From NCBI RefSeq assembly GCF_002096335.1, contig NZ_NCUW01000030.1:310001-374000 (forward strand): DNA of 64,000 nucleotides, written 5' to 3'. This document shows, piece by piece, positions 29,211-39,251 of this stretch. Below the pieces are notes generated by a model that worked only from the letters and a program-made list of their open reading frames with translations, made no database searches and was not told where the DNA came from. Position 1 is the stretch's first letter; the number at the start of each line of letters is the position of its first letter. This DNA is from Streptococcus oralis subsp. dentisani. GTDB taxonomy: Bacteria > Bacillota > Bacilli > Lactobacillales > Streptococcaceae. A program made the translations under genes and the position numbers.

Positions 29211-30671
29211 TTGAAAGAGTTAGATCAGAATCAGGCCCCTATTTATGAAGGTCTGATTAAGCTACGAAAAAAACGGATTGTTCCCTTTGATGTGCCAGGT
29301 CACAAGCGCGGACGGGGAAATCCAGAACTTGTTGAATTATTGGGAGAAAAATGTGTTGGCATTGATGTCAATTCGATGAAATCCTTGGATAATCTAGGTC
29401 ATCCTATTTCGATTATCAGAGATGCAGAGGAACTAGCGGCAGAAGCATTTGGTGCTGCTCATGCCTTTTTAATGATTGGCGGGACAACCTCATCTGTGCA
29501 AACCATGATTCTTTCCACCTGTAAATCAGGTGATAAAATCATCCTTCCTCGAAATGTCCATAAATCAGCTATTAATGCTCTTGTTTTATGCGGAGCCATT
29601 CCCATCTATATCGAGATGAGTGTGGATCCTAAAATCGGCATCGCATTAGGTCTTGAAAATGACCGAGTAGCACAGGCCATAAAGGAGCATCCAGATGCCA
29701 AGGCCATCCTAATTAACAATCCAACCTACTATGGAATTTGTTCAGATCTCAATGGATTGACGAAAATGGCTCATGAGGCTGGCATGCTTGTTTTAGTGGA
29801 CGAAGCCCATGGAGCACATTTGCATTTCACTGATAAACTGCCAATTTCTGCTATGGATGCTGGAGCTGATATGGCAGCAGTTTCCATGCATAAGTCTGGA
29901 GGGAGTTTGACCCAAAGCTCAGTTCTTTTAATCGGAGAGCAGTTGAATCCTGAGTACATTCGTCAAATCATCAACCTGACCCAGTCAACATCCGCCTCAT
30001 ACTTGTTGATGGCTAGTTTGGATATTTCACGTCGCAATCTAGCCCTTCGTGGTAAAGAGTCTTTTGAGAAGGTCATTGAGCTATCCGAGTATGCTCGTCG
30101 TGAAATCAATGCTATCGGTGGTTACTATGCCTACTCAAAAGAGTTAATAGACGGAGTGTCCGTTTGTGATTTTGACGTGACAAAGCTGTCAGTTTACACT
30201 CAGGGTATTGGTTTAACAGGTATCGAGGTTTATGACCTCTTACGAGACGAATACGACATTCAGATCGAGTTTGGTGATATAGGGAATATCTTAGCCTATA
30301 TTTCAATTGGTGACCGCATCCAAGACATTGAGCGTCTGGTTGGTGCTTTAGCTGATATTAAGAGACTTTACTCACGAGATGGAAAGGACTTGATAGCTGG
30401 AGAATATATTCAACCCGAGTTGGTCCTGTCTCCTCAGGAAGCCTTTTATTCAGAGAGAAGAAGTTTAACATTGGATGAATCCGTTGGACAGGTCTGTGGC
30501 GAATTTGTCATGTGCTATCCTCCAGGCATCCCAATCCTAGCACCAGGTGAACGCATTACACGAGAAATTGTGGATTATATCCTGTTTGCCAAAGAACGTG
30601 GTTGCTCCCTCCAAGGGACGGAAGATCCAGAGGTCAATCACATTAATGTTATTGAGAGAAAGGAGAACTAG
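29211..30671 (+). CDS. speA: Arginine decarboxylase (fold type I, SpeA of the Firmicutes type)
   Basis: The 486-residue PLP enzyme belongs to the Orn/Lys/Arg decarboxylase group III. The PLP lysine is in VSMHKSGGSLTQSS, preceded by VDEAHGAHLHF. PGHKRGRG near residue 30 and the C-terminal domain (CYPPGIPILAPGE) are present. The downstream agmatine genes argue for arginine rather than lysine as substrate, although pneumococcal homologues are often labelled lysine decarboxylase. The start is TTG 29211, supported by AAGGAG (29199-29204); the nearby ATG 29205 is out of frame. speE follows without a gap. Confidence 0.9.
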   Translation: MKELDQNQAPIYEGLIKLRKKRIVPFDVPGHKRGRGNPELVELLGEKCVGIDVNSMKSLDNLGHPISIIRDAEELAAEAFGAAHAFLMIGGTTSSVQTMILSTCKSGDKIILPRNVHKSAINALVLCGAIPIYIEMSVDPKIGIALGLENDRVAQAIKEHPDAKAILINNPTYYGICSDLNGLTKMAHEAGMLVLVDEAHGAHLHFTDKLPISAMDAGADMAAVSMHKSGGSLTQSSVLLIGEQLNPEYIRQIINLTQSTSASYLLMASLDISRRNLALRGKESFEKVIELSEYARREINAIGGYYAYSKELIDGVSVCDFDVTKLSVYTQGIGLTGIEVYDLLRDEYDIQIEFGDIGNILAYISIGDRIQDIERLVGALADIKRLYSRDGKDLIAGEYIQPELVLSPQEAFYSERRSLTLDESVGQVCGEFVMCYPPGIPILAPGERITREIVDYILFAKERGCSLQGTEDPEVNHINVIERKEN

Positions 30672-31532
30672 ATGGATTTATGGTTTTCTGAAGTTCATAC
30701 TCCAGATGTGAAACTGTCCCTGAGAACAGCCAAGCAACTCTACGCTGGTAAGAGTGAATGGCAGGATATCGAAGTATTAGATACGCCAGCTTTTGGAAAG
30801 ATATTGATCTTAAATGGGCATGTCTTGTTTTCAGATGCAGATGATTTTGTTTACAATGAAATGACCGTTCACGTTCCCATGGCTGTCCACCCAAATCCAA
30901 AGAAAGTCTTGGTTATTGGGGGTGGTGACGGTGGTGTTGCCCAAGTATTAACCCTCTATCCTGAACTGGAGCAAATCGATATTGTGGAACCAGATGAGAT
31001 GTTGGTTGAGGTCTGTCGTGAGTATTTCCCAGACTTTGCTGCAGGGCTAGATGATCCTCGTGTTACCATTTACTACCAAAATGGGCTACGCTTTTTGAGA
31101 AACTGTGAGGATGATTACGATATCATTATTAACGATGCGACAGATCCATTTGGGCATACGGAAGGGCTTTTTACCAAGGAATTTTACGGCAATAGTTACA
31201 GAGCTCTGAAGGAAGACGGTATCATGATTTACCAGCATGGGAGTCCTTTCTTTGATGAGGATGAGTCTGCTTGTCGAAGTATGCACCGTAAGGTTAATCA
31301 AGCCTTTCCAATCAGTCGGGTCTATCAGGCGCACATCCCAACCAGTCCAGCTGGCTATTGGTTGTTTGGATTTGCATCGAAAAAATACCACCCTGTTAAA
31401 GATTTTGACAAGGAAGGCTGGAAAAAACGCCAGCTTTTCACGGAATACTATACTGCAAACTTACATGTTGGTGCCTTTATGTTGCCCAAGTATGTTGAGG
31501 ACATTTTAGAAGAAGAGGAAGGAAAAAAATGA
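30672..31532 (+). CDS. speE: Spermidine synthase family aminopropyltransferase
   Basis: The 286-residue protein has the SpeE fold with the S-adenosyl-binding loop VLVIGGGDGGVAQVLT near residues 77-92, DIVEPDE, and the catalytic IINDATDPFGHTEGLF. It transfers an aminopropyl group from decarboxylated S-adenosylmethionine to putrescine or a related amine. No speD is present in this window to supply that donor. The ATG follows the speA stop directly and the end overlaps the next gene in ATGA. Confidence 0.93.
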   Translation: MDLWFSEVHTPDVKLSLRTAKQLYAGKSEWQDIEVLDTPAFGKILILNGHVLFSDADDFVYNEMTVHVPMAVHPNPKKVLVIGGGDGGVAQVLTLYPELEQIDIVEPDEMLVEVCREYFPDFAAGLDDPRVTIYYQNGLRFLRNCEDDYDIIINDATDPFGHTEGLFTKEFYGNSYRALKEDGIMIYQHGSPFFDEDESACRSMHRKVNQAFPISRVYQAHIPTSPAGYWLFGFASKKYHPVKDFDKEGWKKRQLFTEYYTANLHVGAFMLPKYVEDILEEEEGKK

Positions 31533-32788
31533 GTCGTTTACTAGTTATTGGATGTGGGGGCGTTGCCCAAGTTGCTATTTCAAAGATTTGCCAAGATAGC
31601 GAAACCTTTACAGAGATTATGATTGCTAGCCGTACCAAGTCAAAATGTGATGACTTGAAGGCTAAACTGGAAGGTAAAACAAGTACAAAGATTGAGACAG
31701 CTGCCCTTGACGCTGACAAGGTTCAAGAAGTGATTACTTTGATTGAAAGCTACAAGCCAGAAGCTGTTTTGAACGTAGCACTACCATATCAAGATTTAAC
31801 CATTATGGACGCATGTTTGGCGACAGGTGTCCACTATATCGACACGGCCAACTATGAGGCTGAGGACACAGAAGACCCCGAATGGCGTGCTATCTATGAA
31901 AAACGCTGCAAGGAACTTGGTTTTACAGCCTACTTTGACTACTCATGGCAATGGGCATATCAGGAGAAATTCAAAGAAGCGGGCTTAACTGCTCTTCTCG
32001 GTTCTGGTTTCGACCCAGGTGTGACCAGTGTCTTTTCAACTTATGCTCTCAAACACTATTTTGATGAAATCCACTATATCGACATTTTAGACTGTAATGG
32101 TGGTGACCACGGTTATCCATTTGCAACAAACTTTAACCCAGAAATCAACCTCCGCGAGGTTTCTGCGCCAGGTTCTTACTGGGAAGATGGAAAATGGGTC
32201 GAAGTCGAAGCTATGTCAATCAAGCGTGAGTATGATTTCCCTCAAGTTGGACAAAAAGATATGTATCTCCTTCACCATGAAGAAATTGAGTCATTGGCGA
32301 AAAATATTCCAGGTGTTAAACGCATTCGTTTCTTTATGACTTTTGGCCAATCTTATCTAACGCATATGAAATGCTTGGAAAACGTTGGTCTTCTTCGTAC
32401 GGATGCTATTAACTTTAATGGACAAGACATTGTGCCAATCCAATTTTTGAAAGCCTTGCTTCCAGATCCAGCCAGCCTTGGTCCACGCACAGTTGGTAAA
32501 ACCAATATCGGTTGTATCTTTACAGGTGTCAAAGATGGTGTTGAAAAGACCATCTACATCTACAATGTTTGCGACCATCAGGAATGTTACGCCGAAGTAG
32601 GTTCACAAGCGATTTCTTACACAACTGGTGTTCCAGCCATGATTGGGACCAAATTAGTGATGAATGGTACTTGGAAACAACCGGGTGTTTATAATCTTGA
32701 AGAATTGGATCCAGATCCATTCATGGAAGCTTTGAATAAGTATGGTTTGCCTTGGGTTGTGGTTGAAAATCCACAAATGGTGGACTAA
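31529..32788 (+). CDS. Carboxynorspermidine/carboxyspermidine dehydrogenase (saccharopine dehydrogenase family)
   Basis: The 419-residue enzyme has an N-terminal Rossmann motif LLVIGCGGVAQVAI and the saccharopine reductase-like core, with SGFDPGVTSVFSTYA. In this family it reductively joins aspartate semialdehyde to putrescine (carboxyspermidine) or diaminopropane. The adjacent nspC product would then decarboxylate the intermediate, so assignment rests on both sequence and context. Both junctions overlap (ATGA upstream, TAATG downstream). Confidence 0.88.
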   Translation: MSRLLVIGCGGVAQVAISKICQDSETFTEIMIASRTKSKCDDLKAKLEGKTSTKIETAALDADKVQEVITLIESYKPEAVLNVALPYQDLTIMDACLATGVHYIDTANYEAEDTEDPEWRAIYEKRCKELGFTAYFDYSWQWAYQEKFKEAGLTALLGSGFDPGVTSVFSTYALKHYFDEIHYIDILDCNGGDHGYPFATNFNPEINLREVSAPGSYWEDGKWVEVEAMSIKREYDFPQVGQKDMYLLHHEEIESLAKNIPGVKRIRFFMTFGQSYLTHMKCLENVGLLRTDAINFNGQDIVPIQFLKALLPDPASLGPRTVGKTNIGCIFTGVKDGVEKTIYIYNVCDHQECYAEVGSQAISYTTGVPAMIGTKLVMNGTWKQPGVYNLEELDPDPFMEALNKYGLPWVVVENPQMVD

Positions 32789-33915
32789 TGAAGCTAGAAC
32801 AAGTACCAACACCAGCTTATGTCATTGACTTGGCAAAGTTAGAAGCCAACTGCCGCATTCTACAATATGTGCAAGAAGAAGCCGGTTGCAAGGTTTTGCT
32901 TGCCCAGAAGGCATATTCTCTTTACAAAACCTATCCCTTGATTAGCCAGTATCTGTCAGGTACGACGGCTAGTGGACTCTATGAGGCCAAGCTAGCTAGA
33001 GAAGAGTTTCCTGGTGAAGTCCATGTATTCGCGCCTGCTTTTAAGGATGCGGACTTAGAGGAACTGCTTGAGATAACAGACCATATTGTTTTTAACTCGG
33101 AGAGACAGTTGCGTAAACATGGTCCTCGTTGTCAAGAGGCTGGTATCAGTGTCGGTTTGCGTATCAATCCTCAGTGTTCAACCCAAGGAGATCACGCGCT
33201 CTATGACCCTTGTGCTCCTGGATCTCGTTTTGGAGTAACACTAGATAAAATTCCTAGTGATTTGTTGGATTTAGTGGACGGACTTCATTTTCATACCCTT
33301 TGCGAGCAAGGTTCAGAGGATTTAGAGACAACTTTGAAAGCTGTAGAAGCGCAGTTTAGTTCTTATTTACATGAGGTAAAATGGCTCAATATGGGTGGCG
33401 GACACCACATCACAAGAGAAGACTACGATATGGATTTACTGATTTCTGAAATCAAGCGTATCCGAGAAACTTACAATCTTGAAGTCTATATCGAGCCGGG
33501 TGAAGCCATTGCGTTAAATGCGGGTTATCTAGCAACTGAAGTATTGGATATTGTCGAAAACGGTATGGAGATCTTGATTTTAGACGCCTCCGCGACCTGC
33601 CATATGCCTGATGTACTTGAGATGCCTTATCGACCACCTTTGAGAAACGGCTTTGAGGCGCAGGAAAAAGCCCATACCTACAGACTTTCTTCCAATACCT
33701 GCCTGACGGGAGATGTGATTGGTGATTATAGTTTTGCAAATCCAGTTCAAATCGGTGACAGACTTTATTTTGAAGACATGGCTATTTACTCCTTTGTCAA
33801 AAATAATACCTTTAACGGTATTGGCTTGCCAAGTCTCTATCTCATGGACGAGCAAGGTGACTGCAGCTTAGTCAAAACCTTCGGCTATCAAGACTTTAAA
33901 GGGAGATTATCATGA
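32788..33915 (+). CDS. nspC: Carboxynorspermidine/carboxyspermidine decarboxylase
   Basis: The 375-residue protein is a fold type III PLP decarboxylase of the alanine racemase barrel type. PLP lysine is in [14 protein letters not shown] (about Lys42), with [22 protein letters not shown] and EPGEA for cofactor phosphate, and the active-site [18 protein letters not shown]. It releases CO2 from carboxyspermidine to give spermidine. It overlaps its neighbours at both ends. Confidence 0.92.
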   Translation: MKLEQVPTPAYVIDLAKLEANCRILQYVQEEAGCKVLLAQKAYSLYKTYPLISQYLSGTTASGLYEAKLAREEFPGEVHVFAPAFKDADLEELLEITDHIVFNSERQLRKHGPRCQEAGISVGLRINPQCSTQGDHALYDPCAPGSRFGVTLDKIPSDLLDLVDGLHFHTLCEQGSEDLETTLKAVEAQFSSYLHEVKWLNMGGGHHITREDYDMDLLISEIKRIRETYNLEVYIEPGEAIALNAGYLATEVLDIVENGMEILILDASATCHMPDVLEMPYRPPLRNGFEAQEKAHTYRLSSNTCLTGDVIGDYSFANPVQIGDRLYFEDMAIYSFVKNNTFNGIGLPSLYLMDEQGDCSLVKTFGYQDFKGRLS

Positions 33916-34997
33916 TAGAAACTCCGAAAAAAGCAGGCTATCGTATGCCAGCAGAGTACGAACCCCATCATGGTACCCTCATGATATGGCCGACTCGACC
34001 AGGTTCATGGCCCTCCCAAGGAAAGGCTGCCAAAAGAGCATTTAGCCAGATTATCAAGACCATAGCAGAAGGGGAAACTGTTTATCTTTTGGTAGAGCAG
34101 GACCATCTATCTGAAGCGCAATCCTATCTTGGAGACAAGGTTGTTTATCTAGATATTCCTACCAATGATGCCTGGGCGCGTGATACAGGTCCGACTATTC
34201 TCGTCAATGATAAAAGAGAAAAGTTGGCAGTCGATTGGTCTTTTAATGCATGGGGTGGCGCTGTAGATGGTCTTTATCAAGATTATGAAGAGGATGACCA
34301 AGTAGCCAGTCGTTTTGCTGAGGCCTTGGAAATGCCTGTTTACGATGCCAAACCTTTTGTACTGGAAGGCGGAGCAATCCATAGCGATGGTCAAGGGACC
34401 ATTCTTGTGACTGAAAGCTGCTTACTTAGTCCTGGACGCAATCCCCACCTGTCTAAAGAGCAAATTGAAAACACCTTATTAGAGTGCCTTGGCGCTGAAA
34501 AAGTTATTTGGCTACCTTATGGTATTTATCAGGACGAAACCAATGAACACGTTGACAATGTTGCAGCCTTCGTTGGTCCTGCAGAGCTTGTCTTGGCTTG
34601 GACAGATGATCAAAACGATCCTCAGTATGCCATGTCAGTAGCTGACCTTGAGCTTTTAGAGAAGGAAACAGATGCAAAAGGGCGTTCCTTCATCATTCAT
34701 AAGCTTCCTATCCCAGCTATTCGTCAGGTTGTCACTAAGGAGGATTTACCAGGTTATACCTATGAAGAGGGGGAAGAGGAGCGTTATGAGGGCGAGCGCC
34801 TTGCAGCTTCCTATGTCAATTTCTATATTGCAAACAAGTCTGTCTTAGTGCCACAGTTTGAGGATGTAAACGACCAAGTGGCCCTAGATATCCTCGGTAA
34901 GTGTTTCCCAGACCGTAAAGTCGTAGGAATAGCAGCTAGAGATATTCTTTTAGGTGGTGGAAATATCCACTGTATCACCCAACAAATCCCAGAATAG
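33912..34997 (+). CDS. aguA: Agmatine deiminase
   Basis: The 361-residue member of the peptidyl-arginine deiminase family hydrolyses agmatine to N-carbamoylputrescine and ammonia. The N-terminal [47 protein letters not shown] and the nucleophilic Cys in [16 protein letters not shown] are all present, so the active site is intact. The start overlaps nspC in ATGA, and aguB follows after 9 bases. Its pairing with aguB and not with a transcarbamylase shows the pathway goes to putrescine for biosynthesis, not to ATP. Confidence 0.96.
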   Translation: MIETPKKAGYRMPAEYEPHHGTLMIWPTRPGSWPSQGKAAKRAFSQIIKTIAEGETVYLLVEQDHLSEAQSYLGDKVVYLDIPTNDAWARDTGPTILVNDKREKLAVDWSFNAWGGAVDGLYQDYEEDDQVASRFAEALEMPVYDAKPFVLEGGAIHSDGQGTILVTESCLLSPGRNPHLSKEQIENTLLECLGAEKVIWLPYGIYQDETNEHVDNVAAFVGPAELVLAWTDDQNDPQYAMSVADLELLEKETDAKGRSFIIHKLPIPAIRQVVTKEDLPGYTYEEGEEERYEGERLAASYVNFYIANKSVLVPQFEDVNDQVALDILGKCFPDRKVVGIAARDILLGGGNIHCITQQIPE

Positions 34998-35006
34998 GAG
35001 GAAAAG

Positions 35007-35882
35007 ATGAGAAATGTAAGAGTTGCAGCGATCCAGATGCAATGTGCCAAGGATGTAGCAACAAATATCCAAACCGCAGAGCGTTTGGTACGTCAGGCTG
35101 CAGAACAAGGCGCACAAATCATTCTCTTACCGGAGTTGTTTGAACGCCCCTATTTCTGTCAGGAACGCCAGTATGACTACTACCAATATGCCCAGTCAGT
35201 GACAGAAAATTTAGCCATTCAGCATTTTAAAGTGATTGCTAAGGAACTACAGGTTGTTCTACCGATTAGTTTCTACGAAAAAGACGGCAATGTCTTGTAT
35301 AACTCCATCGCCGTCATTGATGCTGATGGAGAAGTGCTGGGCGTCTATCGGAAGACCCACATACCAGATGACCATTATTATCAAGAAAAGTTTTATTTTA
35401 CGCCTGGTAACACTGGTTTCAAGGTCTGGGATACTCGCTATGCTAAGATTGGGATTGGCATCTGTTGGGATCAATGGTTCCCCGAAACAGCGCGCTGTCT
35501 TGCGTTGAATGGGGCAGAATTACTCTTTTACCCAACAGCTATAGGTTCAGAACCGATTTTGGATACAGATAGTTGTGGTCACTGGCAACGTACTATGCAA
35601 GGGCACGCAGCAGCTAATATTGTTCCGGTCATTGCAGCTAATCGCTACGGTTTGGAAGAAGTCACTCCTAGTGAGGAAAATGGTGGACAGAGTTCCAGTC
35701 TTGACTTCTACGGTTCGTCCTTTATGACGGATGAAACAGGAGCTATTCTAGAGAAAGCTGAAAGGCAAGGAGAAGCTGTTCTCTTAGCTACTTATGACCT
35801 TGACAAGGGAGCAAGTGAACGCCTAAACTGGGGACTGTTTCGAGATAGAAGACCAGAAATGTACCAACGAATTACGGACTAG
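35007..35882 (+). CDS. aguB: N-carbamoylputrescine amidase
   Basis: The 291-residue nitrilase-superfamily enzyme has the Glu-Lys-Cys triad: Glu in LLPELFERPYF, Lys in YRKTHIPDDHYY, Cys in GIGICWDQWFPE. It hydrolyses N-carbamoylputrescine to putrescine, CO2 and ammonia. AGGAGG precedes the ATG. It ends the polyamine operon, followed by a strong terminator. Confidence 0.96.
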   Translation: MRNVRVAAIQMQCAKDVATNIQTAERLVRQAAEQGAQIILLPELFERPYFCQERQYDYYQYAQSVTENLAIQHFKVIAKELQVVLPISFYEKDGNVLYNSIAVIDADGEVLGVYRKTHIPDDHYYQEKFYFTPGNTGFKVWDTRYAKIGIGICWDQWFPETARCLALNGAELLFYPTAIGSEPILDTDSCGHWQRTMQGHAAANIVPVIAANRYGLEEVTPSEENGGQSSSLDFYGSSFMTDETGAILEKAERQGEAVLLATYDLDKGASERLNWGLFRDRRPEMYQRITD

Positions 35883-35916
35883 AAGGTAAATTTCATAATA
35901 AATTTTTGATATTCAC

Positions 35917-35949
35917 GCCTGTCTTACAAAAATGTAAGATAGGCTTTTT
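35917..35949 (+). terminator. Terminator of the polyamine operon
   Basis: GCCTGTCTTACA (35917-35928) pairs with TGTAAGATAGGC (35933-35944) with one G-T pair around AAAA, followed by five T. Confidence 0.93.
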
Positions 35950-35987
35950 AAATGTAAGATGGGTGTACGATTATACGCGGAAATGTA

Positions 35988-35996
35988 TGCTATACT
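35988..35996 (+). promoter_or_regulatory. Extended -10 promoter of the TraX-like gene
   Basis: TGCTATACT lies 31 bases before ATG 36027. The -35 region is poor. Confidence 0.6.
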
Positions 35997-36026
35997 CTAT
36001 GTAGATCAAAAAGAAAGAGGTTTATT

Positions 36027-36764
36027 ATGAAAAAATGGAATGCAACGCAGTTGAAGTATCTGATGGCGGCAGTAATGGTTCTGGACCATATCCCTCATAT
36101 CACCGGAATCGTTTCTCCTTTGTGGGAAGGTATCTTTCACGCCTTGACCCGTTGTGTGGGAGTTTGGTTTGCATATATGGCTATGGAAGGATTCATCCAT
36201 ACTCGAAACCTGAGAGACTATCTCATCCGCCTTTGGAGTTGGGCGCTTATCATGTTTGCTGGAAATAGCCTTCTCAATGCCCTATTTGCATCCAAAGGAG
36301 TAATGGTCACTAATAATATTTTCTTTACTTTGGCCATCGGTGTCACCATGCTTTGGATTGGTTTTCCCAGAAAAGAGCTGGATAAAAAAGAGAAGTTGTG
36401 GCGTCGGATTGGGCTTGCTGGTCTCTTGATTTTCGGTTGTCTTTTTACTGAGGGTGGTATCACCATGCTACCATTTCTGTTGATTAGTTACTCTTGTCGA
36501 AATCGCAAGGGCTTGCGAAATCTCCTTTATGCCTTTCTGTGGGCCTTTCTGTTAGTGACTTCCATCCAAATTTACGACACTTGGCACCAAACGCTGGAAA
36601 TGATGCTTTTCAATTCTGACTGGCTCTTTATCACCGTCTTTCCTTTTATGGCCTTGTATAATGGACAGCGAGGAAAAGAAACTAGTTGGAGTAAATATTT
36701 CTTTTATATTTTCTACCCAGCTCATCTATGGATTATTACCCTGATTGCTTATTTGGTTAAGTAG
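36027..36764 (+). CDS. TraX family membrane protein
   Basis: The 245-residue protein has seven or eight hydrophobic segments and the TraX pattern: KYLMAAVMVLDHIPH at the N-terminus, R-x-VG with FAYMAMEGFIHTRN, and a C-terminal FYIFYPAHLWIITLIAYL. TraX acetylates F pilin in E. coli, but chromosomal streptococcal members have no pilin partner nearby; they are acyltransferase-like proteins of unknown target. AAAGAGG precedes the ATG. It is a single-gene unit. Confidence 0.82.
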   Translation: MKKWNATQLKYLMAAVMVLDHIPHITGIVSPLWEGIFHALTRCVGVWFAYMAMEGFIHTRNLRDYLIRLWSWALIMFAGNSLLNALFASKGVMVTNNIFFTLAIGVTMLWIGFPRKELDKKEKLWRRIGLAGLLIFGCLFTEGGITMLPFLLISYSCRNRKGLRNLLYAFLWAFLLVTSIQIYDTWHQTLEMMLFNSDWLFITVFPFMALYNGQRGKETSWSKYFFYIFYPAHLWIITLIAYLVK

Positions 36765-36778
36765 ATTCAATATTCATT

Positions 36779-36813
36779 AGCTCCTTCTTGCTTAAAATGT
36801 GAGAGGAGCTTTT
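36779..36813 (+). terminator. Terminator of the TraX-like gene
   Basis: AGCTCCT (36779-36785) pairs with AGGAGCT (36804-36810), with a long loop, then TTTT. Confidence 0.65.
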
Positions 36814-36839
36814 CTGTATCTGGAATTCCCAACAAAACA

Positions 36840-36848
36840 TGTTATAAT
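36840..36848 (+). promoter_or_regulatory. Extended -10 promoter of the two-component system
   Basis: TGTTATAAT lies 22 bases before the response regulator start. Confidence 0.65.
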
Positions 36849-36870
36849 AGTTTTAGAAAGGACGAGGTTT

Positions 36871-37569
36871 ATGGCGAGCATACTTGTAGTTGAAGATAAT
36901 AATGAAATCCAGGAAATCTTAAGAACCCTTCTTGCAGAGGAACACGAGGTGATTCAAGCATTTTCTGGGACAGAAGGTATCATGCAATTTGACAAAGGTG
37001 GCATTGATCTCGTTCTGCTAGATATCATGCTCCCTGGGAAAAATGGCGACCAAGTCTTGCAAGCTATTCGACAAACGAGTCAGACTCCGGTCATCATGCT
37101 TACTGCTTTAGGTGATAAAAAGCTCATCAGCCAATATCTCTTAGATGGTGCCAATGATTATGTAGTAAAACCTTTTGATTTGGACGAAGTCTTTGCCAGA
37201 GTCACTGTTCAATTACGCCAAAGTGGTGAACATCAGTCAGGAGATCGAAGAGAAATTGATAACCTCGTACAAAACTTTAAAAATATCCAGTTCGATGCGG
37301 ATAGTTTTGAAATAAGCAATTCTACTGAAATCATTCGCCTTGCAAAGAAAGAGTGCCAGATTCTCCAAATGTTGCTCCAGCATCCTAAAAAGATCTTCAC
37401 CAAAGAAGAGCTCTATGAATTGATTTGGGAAGAAAGTTACCTGCCTGGAGACAATACGCTCAACACCCATCTAAGCAATCTCCGTAAAAAACTGCATCAA
37501 CTGGATCCAAATCATGAGTATATTGAAACCATTTGGGGAGTTGGTGTTCGATTAAAAGGAGACAAATAA
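36871..37569 (+). CDS. OmpR-family response regulator
   Basis: The 232-residue regulator has a receiver domain (SILVVEDNNE, phosphorylated Asp in LVLLDIMLPGKNG, Thr in MLTALGD, Lys in VVKPFD) and a C-terminal winged-helix DNA-binding domain ending in YIETIWGVGVRLKG. ATG 36871 follows AAAGGA at 8 bases. Its stop overlaps the kinase start in TAATG. Targets are not shown by the sequence, but the convergent ABC transporter next to the pair is a reasonable candidate. Confidence 0.92.
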   Translation: MASILVVEDNNEIQEILRTLLAEEHEVIQAFSGTEGIMQFDKGGIDLVLLDIMLPGKNGDQVLQAIRQTSQTPVIMLTALGDKKLISQYLLDGANDYVVKPFDLDEVFARVTVQLRQSGEHQSGDRREIDNLVQNFKNIQFDADSFEISNSTEIIRLAKKECQILQMLLQHPKKIFTKEELYELIWEESYLPGDNTLNTHLSNLRKKLHQLDPNHEYIETIWGVGVRLKGDK

Positions 37570-38447
37570 TGATTTACATTTTGATATCAATATTACTCCT
37601 TACTAACATTATTTTGGCGATTTCTTTGATCCGCTATCATATAGCAATTAAAGATTTAAGCAGACAAATCGAAGAAAAGATTCGCTCTGGTAGCATGAAG
37701 AGGATCGGTGTAAATTTCTTTTCAAAGACCATTTTGCGTCTACATAACCAAATTGAGAATCTATTTCAAGAAGTGGAGCAAAACCAGCTAATCATGAAGC
37801 GTGAAAAACACACTCTAGATATGGCGATCAGTAATATCGCTCATGATATTCGGACACCTTTGACAATCGCTTCAGGATATACTCAGCAACTAATAAAACA
37901 CCCCGATAATAGTCAGGAAACTTTAAGTAAAATAGCCCATCATCAGGATTTGGTTTCCAAACGGTTGGAGGCCCTCCTTGAATACCGTCATTTGATGGAA
38001 GGAGCAGTCAAACCGAAACTGGAAGAACTTGATTTATCAACTTTTATAACGAAAAAGACTTTAGCTTATTACGACGTTTTTCAATCTTCACATATTGTTC
38101 TGGATTTTAATGTTGAACCAGGATTGAAAACGATGACTGATGAGGACTTGCTTGATCGAATTATACAAAACCTCCTTGGAAATGTTCTCAAGCACGGCAA
38201 GGAGAAGGCTCGACTTTCTTTGAAAAAGGAAGACAATAGGCTTGTTTTGGAAATTGATAACCTTGTCAAAAAACCTATCAAGAATATAAATAATCTCAGC
38301 AATCGTTTTTATTCTGAAAATCTATCAGACACAGAAGAATCCTCTGGTTTAGGTCTCTATATTACCGAGGAATTGGTTCATCTTCTTGGAGTGGATATGA
38401 AGCTATCCACTAATGAAGAATGGTTTTCAGTCTTTATTTATTTTTAA
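37569..38447 (+). CDS. Sensor histidine kinase with a single short membrane anchor
   Basis: The 292-residue kinase has one N-terminal membrane segment (residues 2-26) and no extracellular sensor loop. The dimerisation histidine is in NIAHDIRTPLTIASGY, followed by the N box (RIIQNLLGNVLKHG) and the G box (ESSGLGLYITEELV). Kinases of this kind often respond to antimicrobial peptides through an ABC transporter rather than by direct sensing. The BcrAB-like transporter on the opposite strand fits, but the link is inferred. Confidence 0.9.
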   Translation: MIYILISILLLTNIILAISLIRYHIAIKDLSRQIEEKIRSGSMKRIGVNFFSKTILRLHNQIENLFQEVEQNQLIMKREKHTLDMAISNIAHDIRTPLTIASGYTQQLIKHPDNSQETLSKIAHHQDLVSKRLEALLEYRHLMEGAVKPKLEELDLSTFITKKTLAYYDVFQSSHIVLDFNVEPGLKTMTDEDLLDRIIQNLLGNVLKHGKEKARLSLKKEDNRLVLEIDNLVKKPIKNINNLSNRFYSENLSDTEESSGLGLYITEELVHLLGVDMKLSTNEEWFSVFIYF

Positions 38448-38456
38448 CGAAAAGAA

Positions 38457-38488
38457 ACCTCCTCTGTAGACTAGAGGAGGTCATTTTT
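38457..38488. terminator. Terminator between convergent genes, probably bidirectional
   Basis: ACCTCCTCT (38457-38465) and AGAGGAGGT (38473-38481) form a perfect 9-bp stem with a T tract on the + strand and a T-rich run on the - strand. Confidence 0.88.
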
Positions 38489-39241
38489 TTATAGACTTTT
38501 CTTCTTGAAAATAATCAGTCCACTGAAAGAGAAGAAAAGTATGACTGTTACGCAAACCGTGATGGTATAGAGAATAGCTTGACTATTAGTAGTCATAGCA
38601 TAGGCAAAATCTAGAATTAAATATCGTAGAATTTCAATGTCTGGGAAAACAAGAATTGGAATAGAAAGGACGATAGAGCTAATCAGATAACCAATAAATA
38701 CGGCAAGATAAGAATGAGTTAGGTAGAGAATAAAGGAGACAATCGAAAGCCAAGCGAGTAGGCATAGAAATTGAAGGGAAATCGTCAAGAGGAGATTAGT
38801 AACAAAACCATCAGGTATCGTACCAAGTCCATTTAGTAGAGTCGCGGGAATAAAGGCAATCACAAGACTGGTGATGAGTTGTAAGAGAGCGATACTTGCT
38901 AGAACAAAGAATTTAGCAAGGAAAAATTCTGTACGAGAAACACCGACTGTCAAACTATTTTTATAAAGCTTGCCGATTAGATCGACCCCAAGAACTAAAC
39001 ATACTAGAATAATACAGAGGAAAACGAGGTTTGAGCCGTTATTTGACGCGTTGATTAGAGCTTCAATCCCATTCCAACCATGGGTAGGAAGCTCAGGTGG
39101 TGCTGCCTGAACTGACATTAGATGCCCTGTAGCGCCAATAGTAGCACCCAGTAACATAAGTACAAAGAGAATGAATTCTGTAATCCAGAATCCTTTAGAG
39201 CGGAAAAGACGGTAAAAATCTGCTTGAATGGTATGTATCAT
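38489..39241 (-). CDS. ABC-2 type permease (BcrB-like)
   Basis: The 250-residue protein has six hydrophobic segments: FWITEFILFVLMLLGATIG, then a loop, FLCIILVCLVLGV, and four more, ending in a short basic tail. It starts with the typical cytoplasmic MIHTIQADFYRLFRSKGFW. It would form the membrane part of the transporter whose ATPase is encoded 10 bases upstream. Such pairs commonly export or shield against bacitracin, lantibiotics or other peptides. The substrate here is unknown. Confidence 0.85.
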   Translation of the reverse strand: MIHTIQADFYRLFRSKGFWITEFILFVLMLLGATIGATGHLMSVQAAPPELPTHGWNGIEALINASNNGSNLVFLCIILVCLVLGVDLIGKLYKNSLTVGVSRTEFFLAKFFVLASIALLQLITSLVIAFIPATLLNGLGTIPDGFVTNLLLTISLQFLCLLAWLSIVSFILYLTHSYLAVFIGYLISSIVLSIPILVFPDIEILRYLILDFAYAMTTNSQAILYTITVCVTVILFFSFSGLIIFKKKSL

Positions 39242-39251
39242 GATTTTTCTC

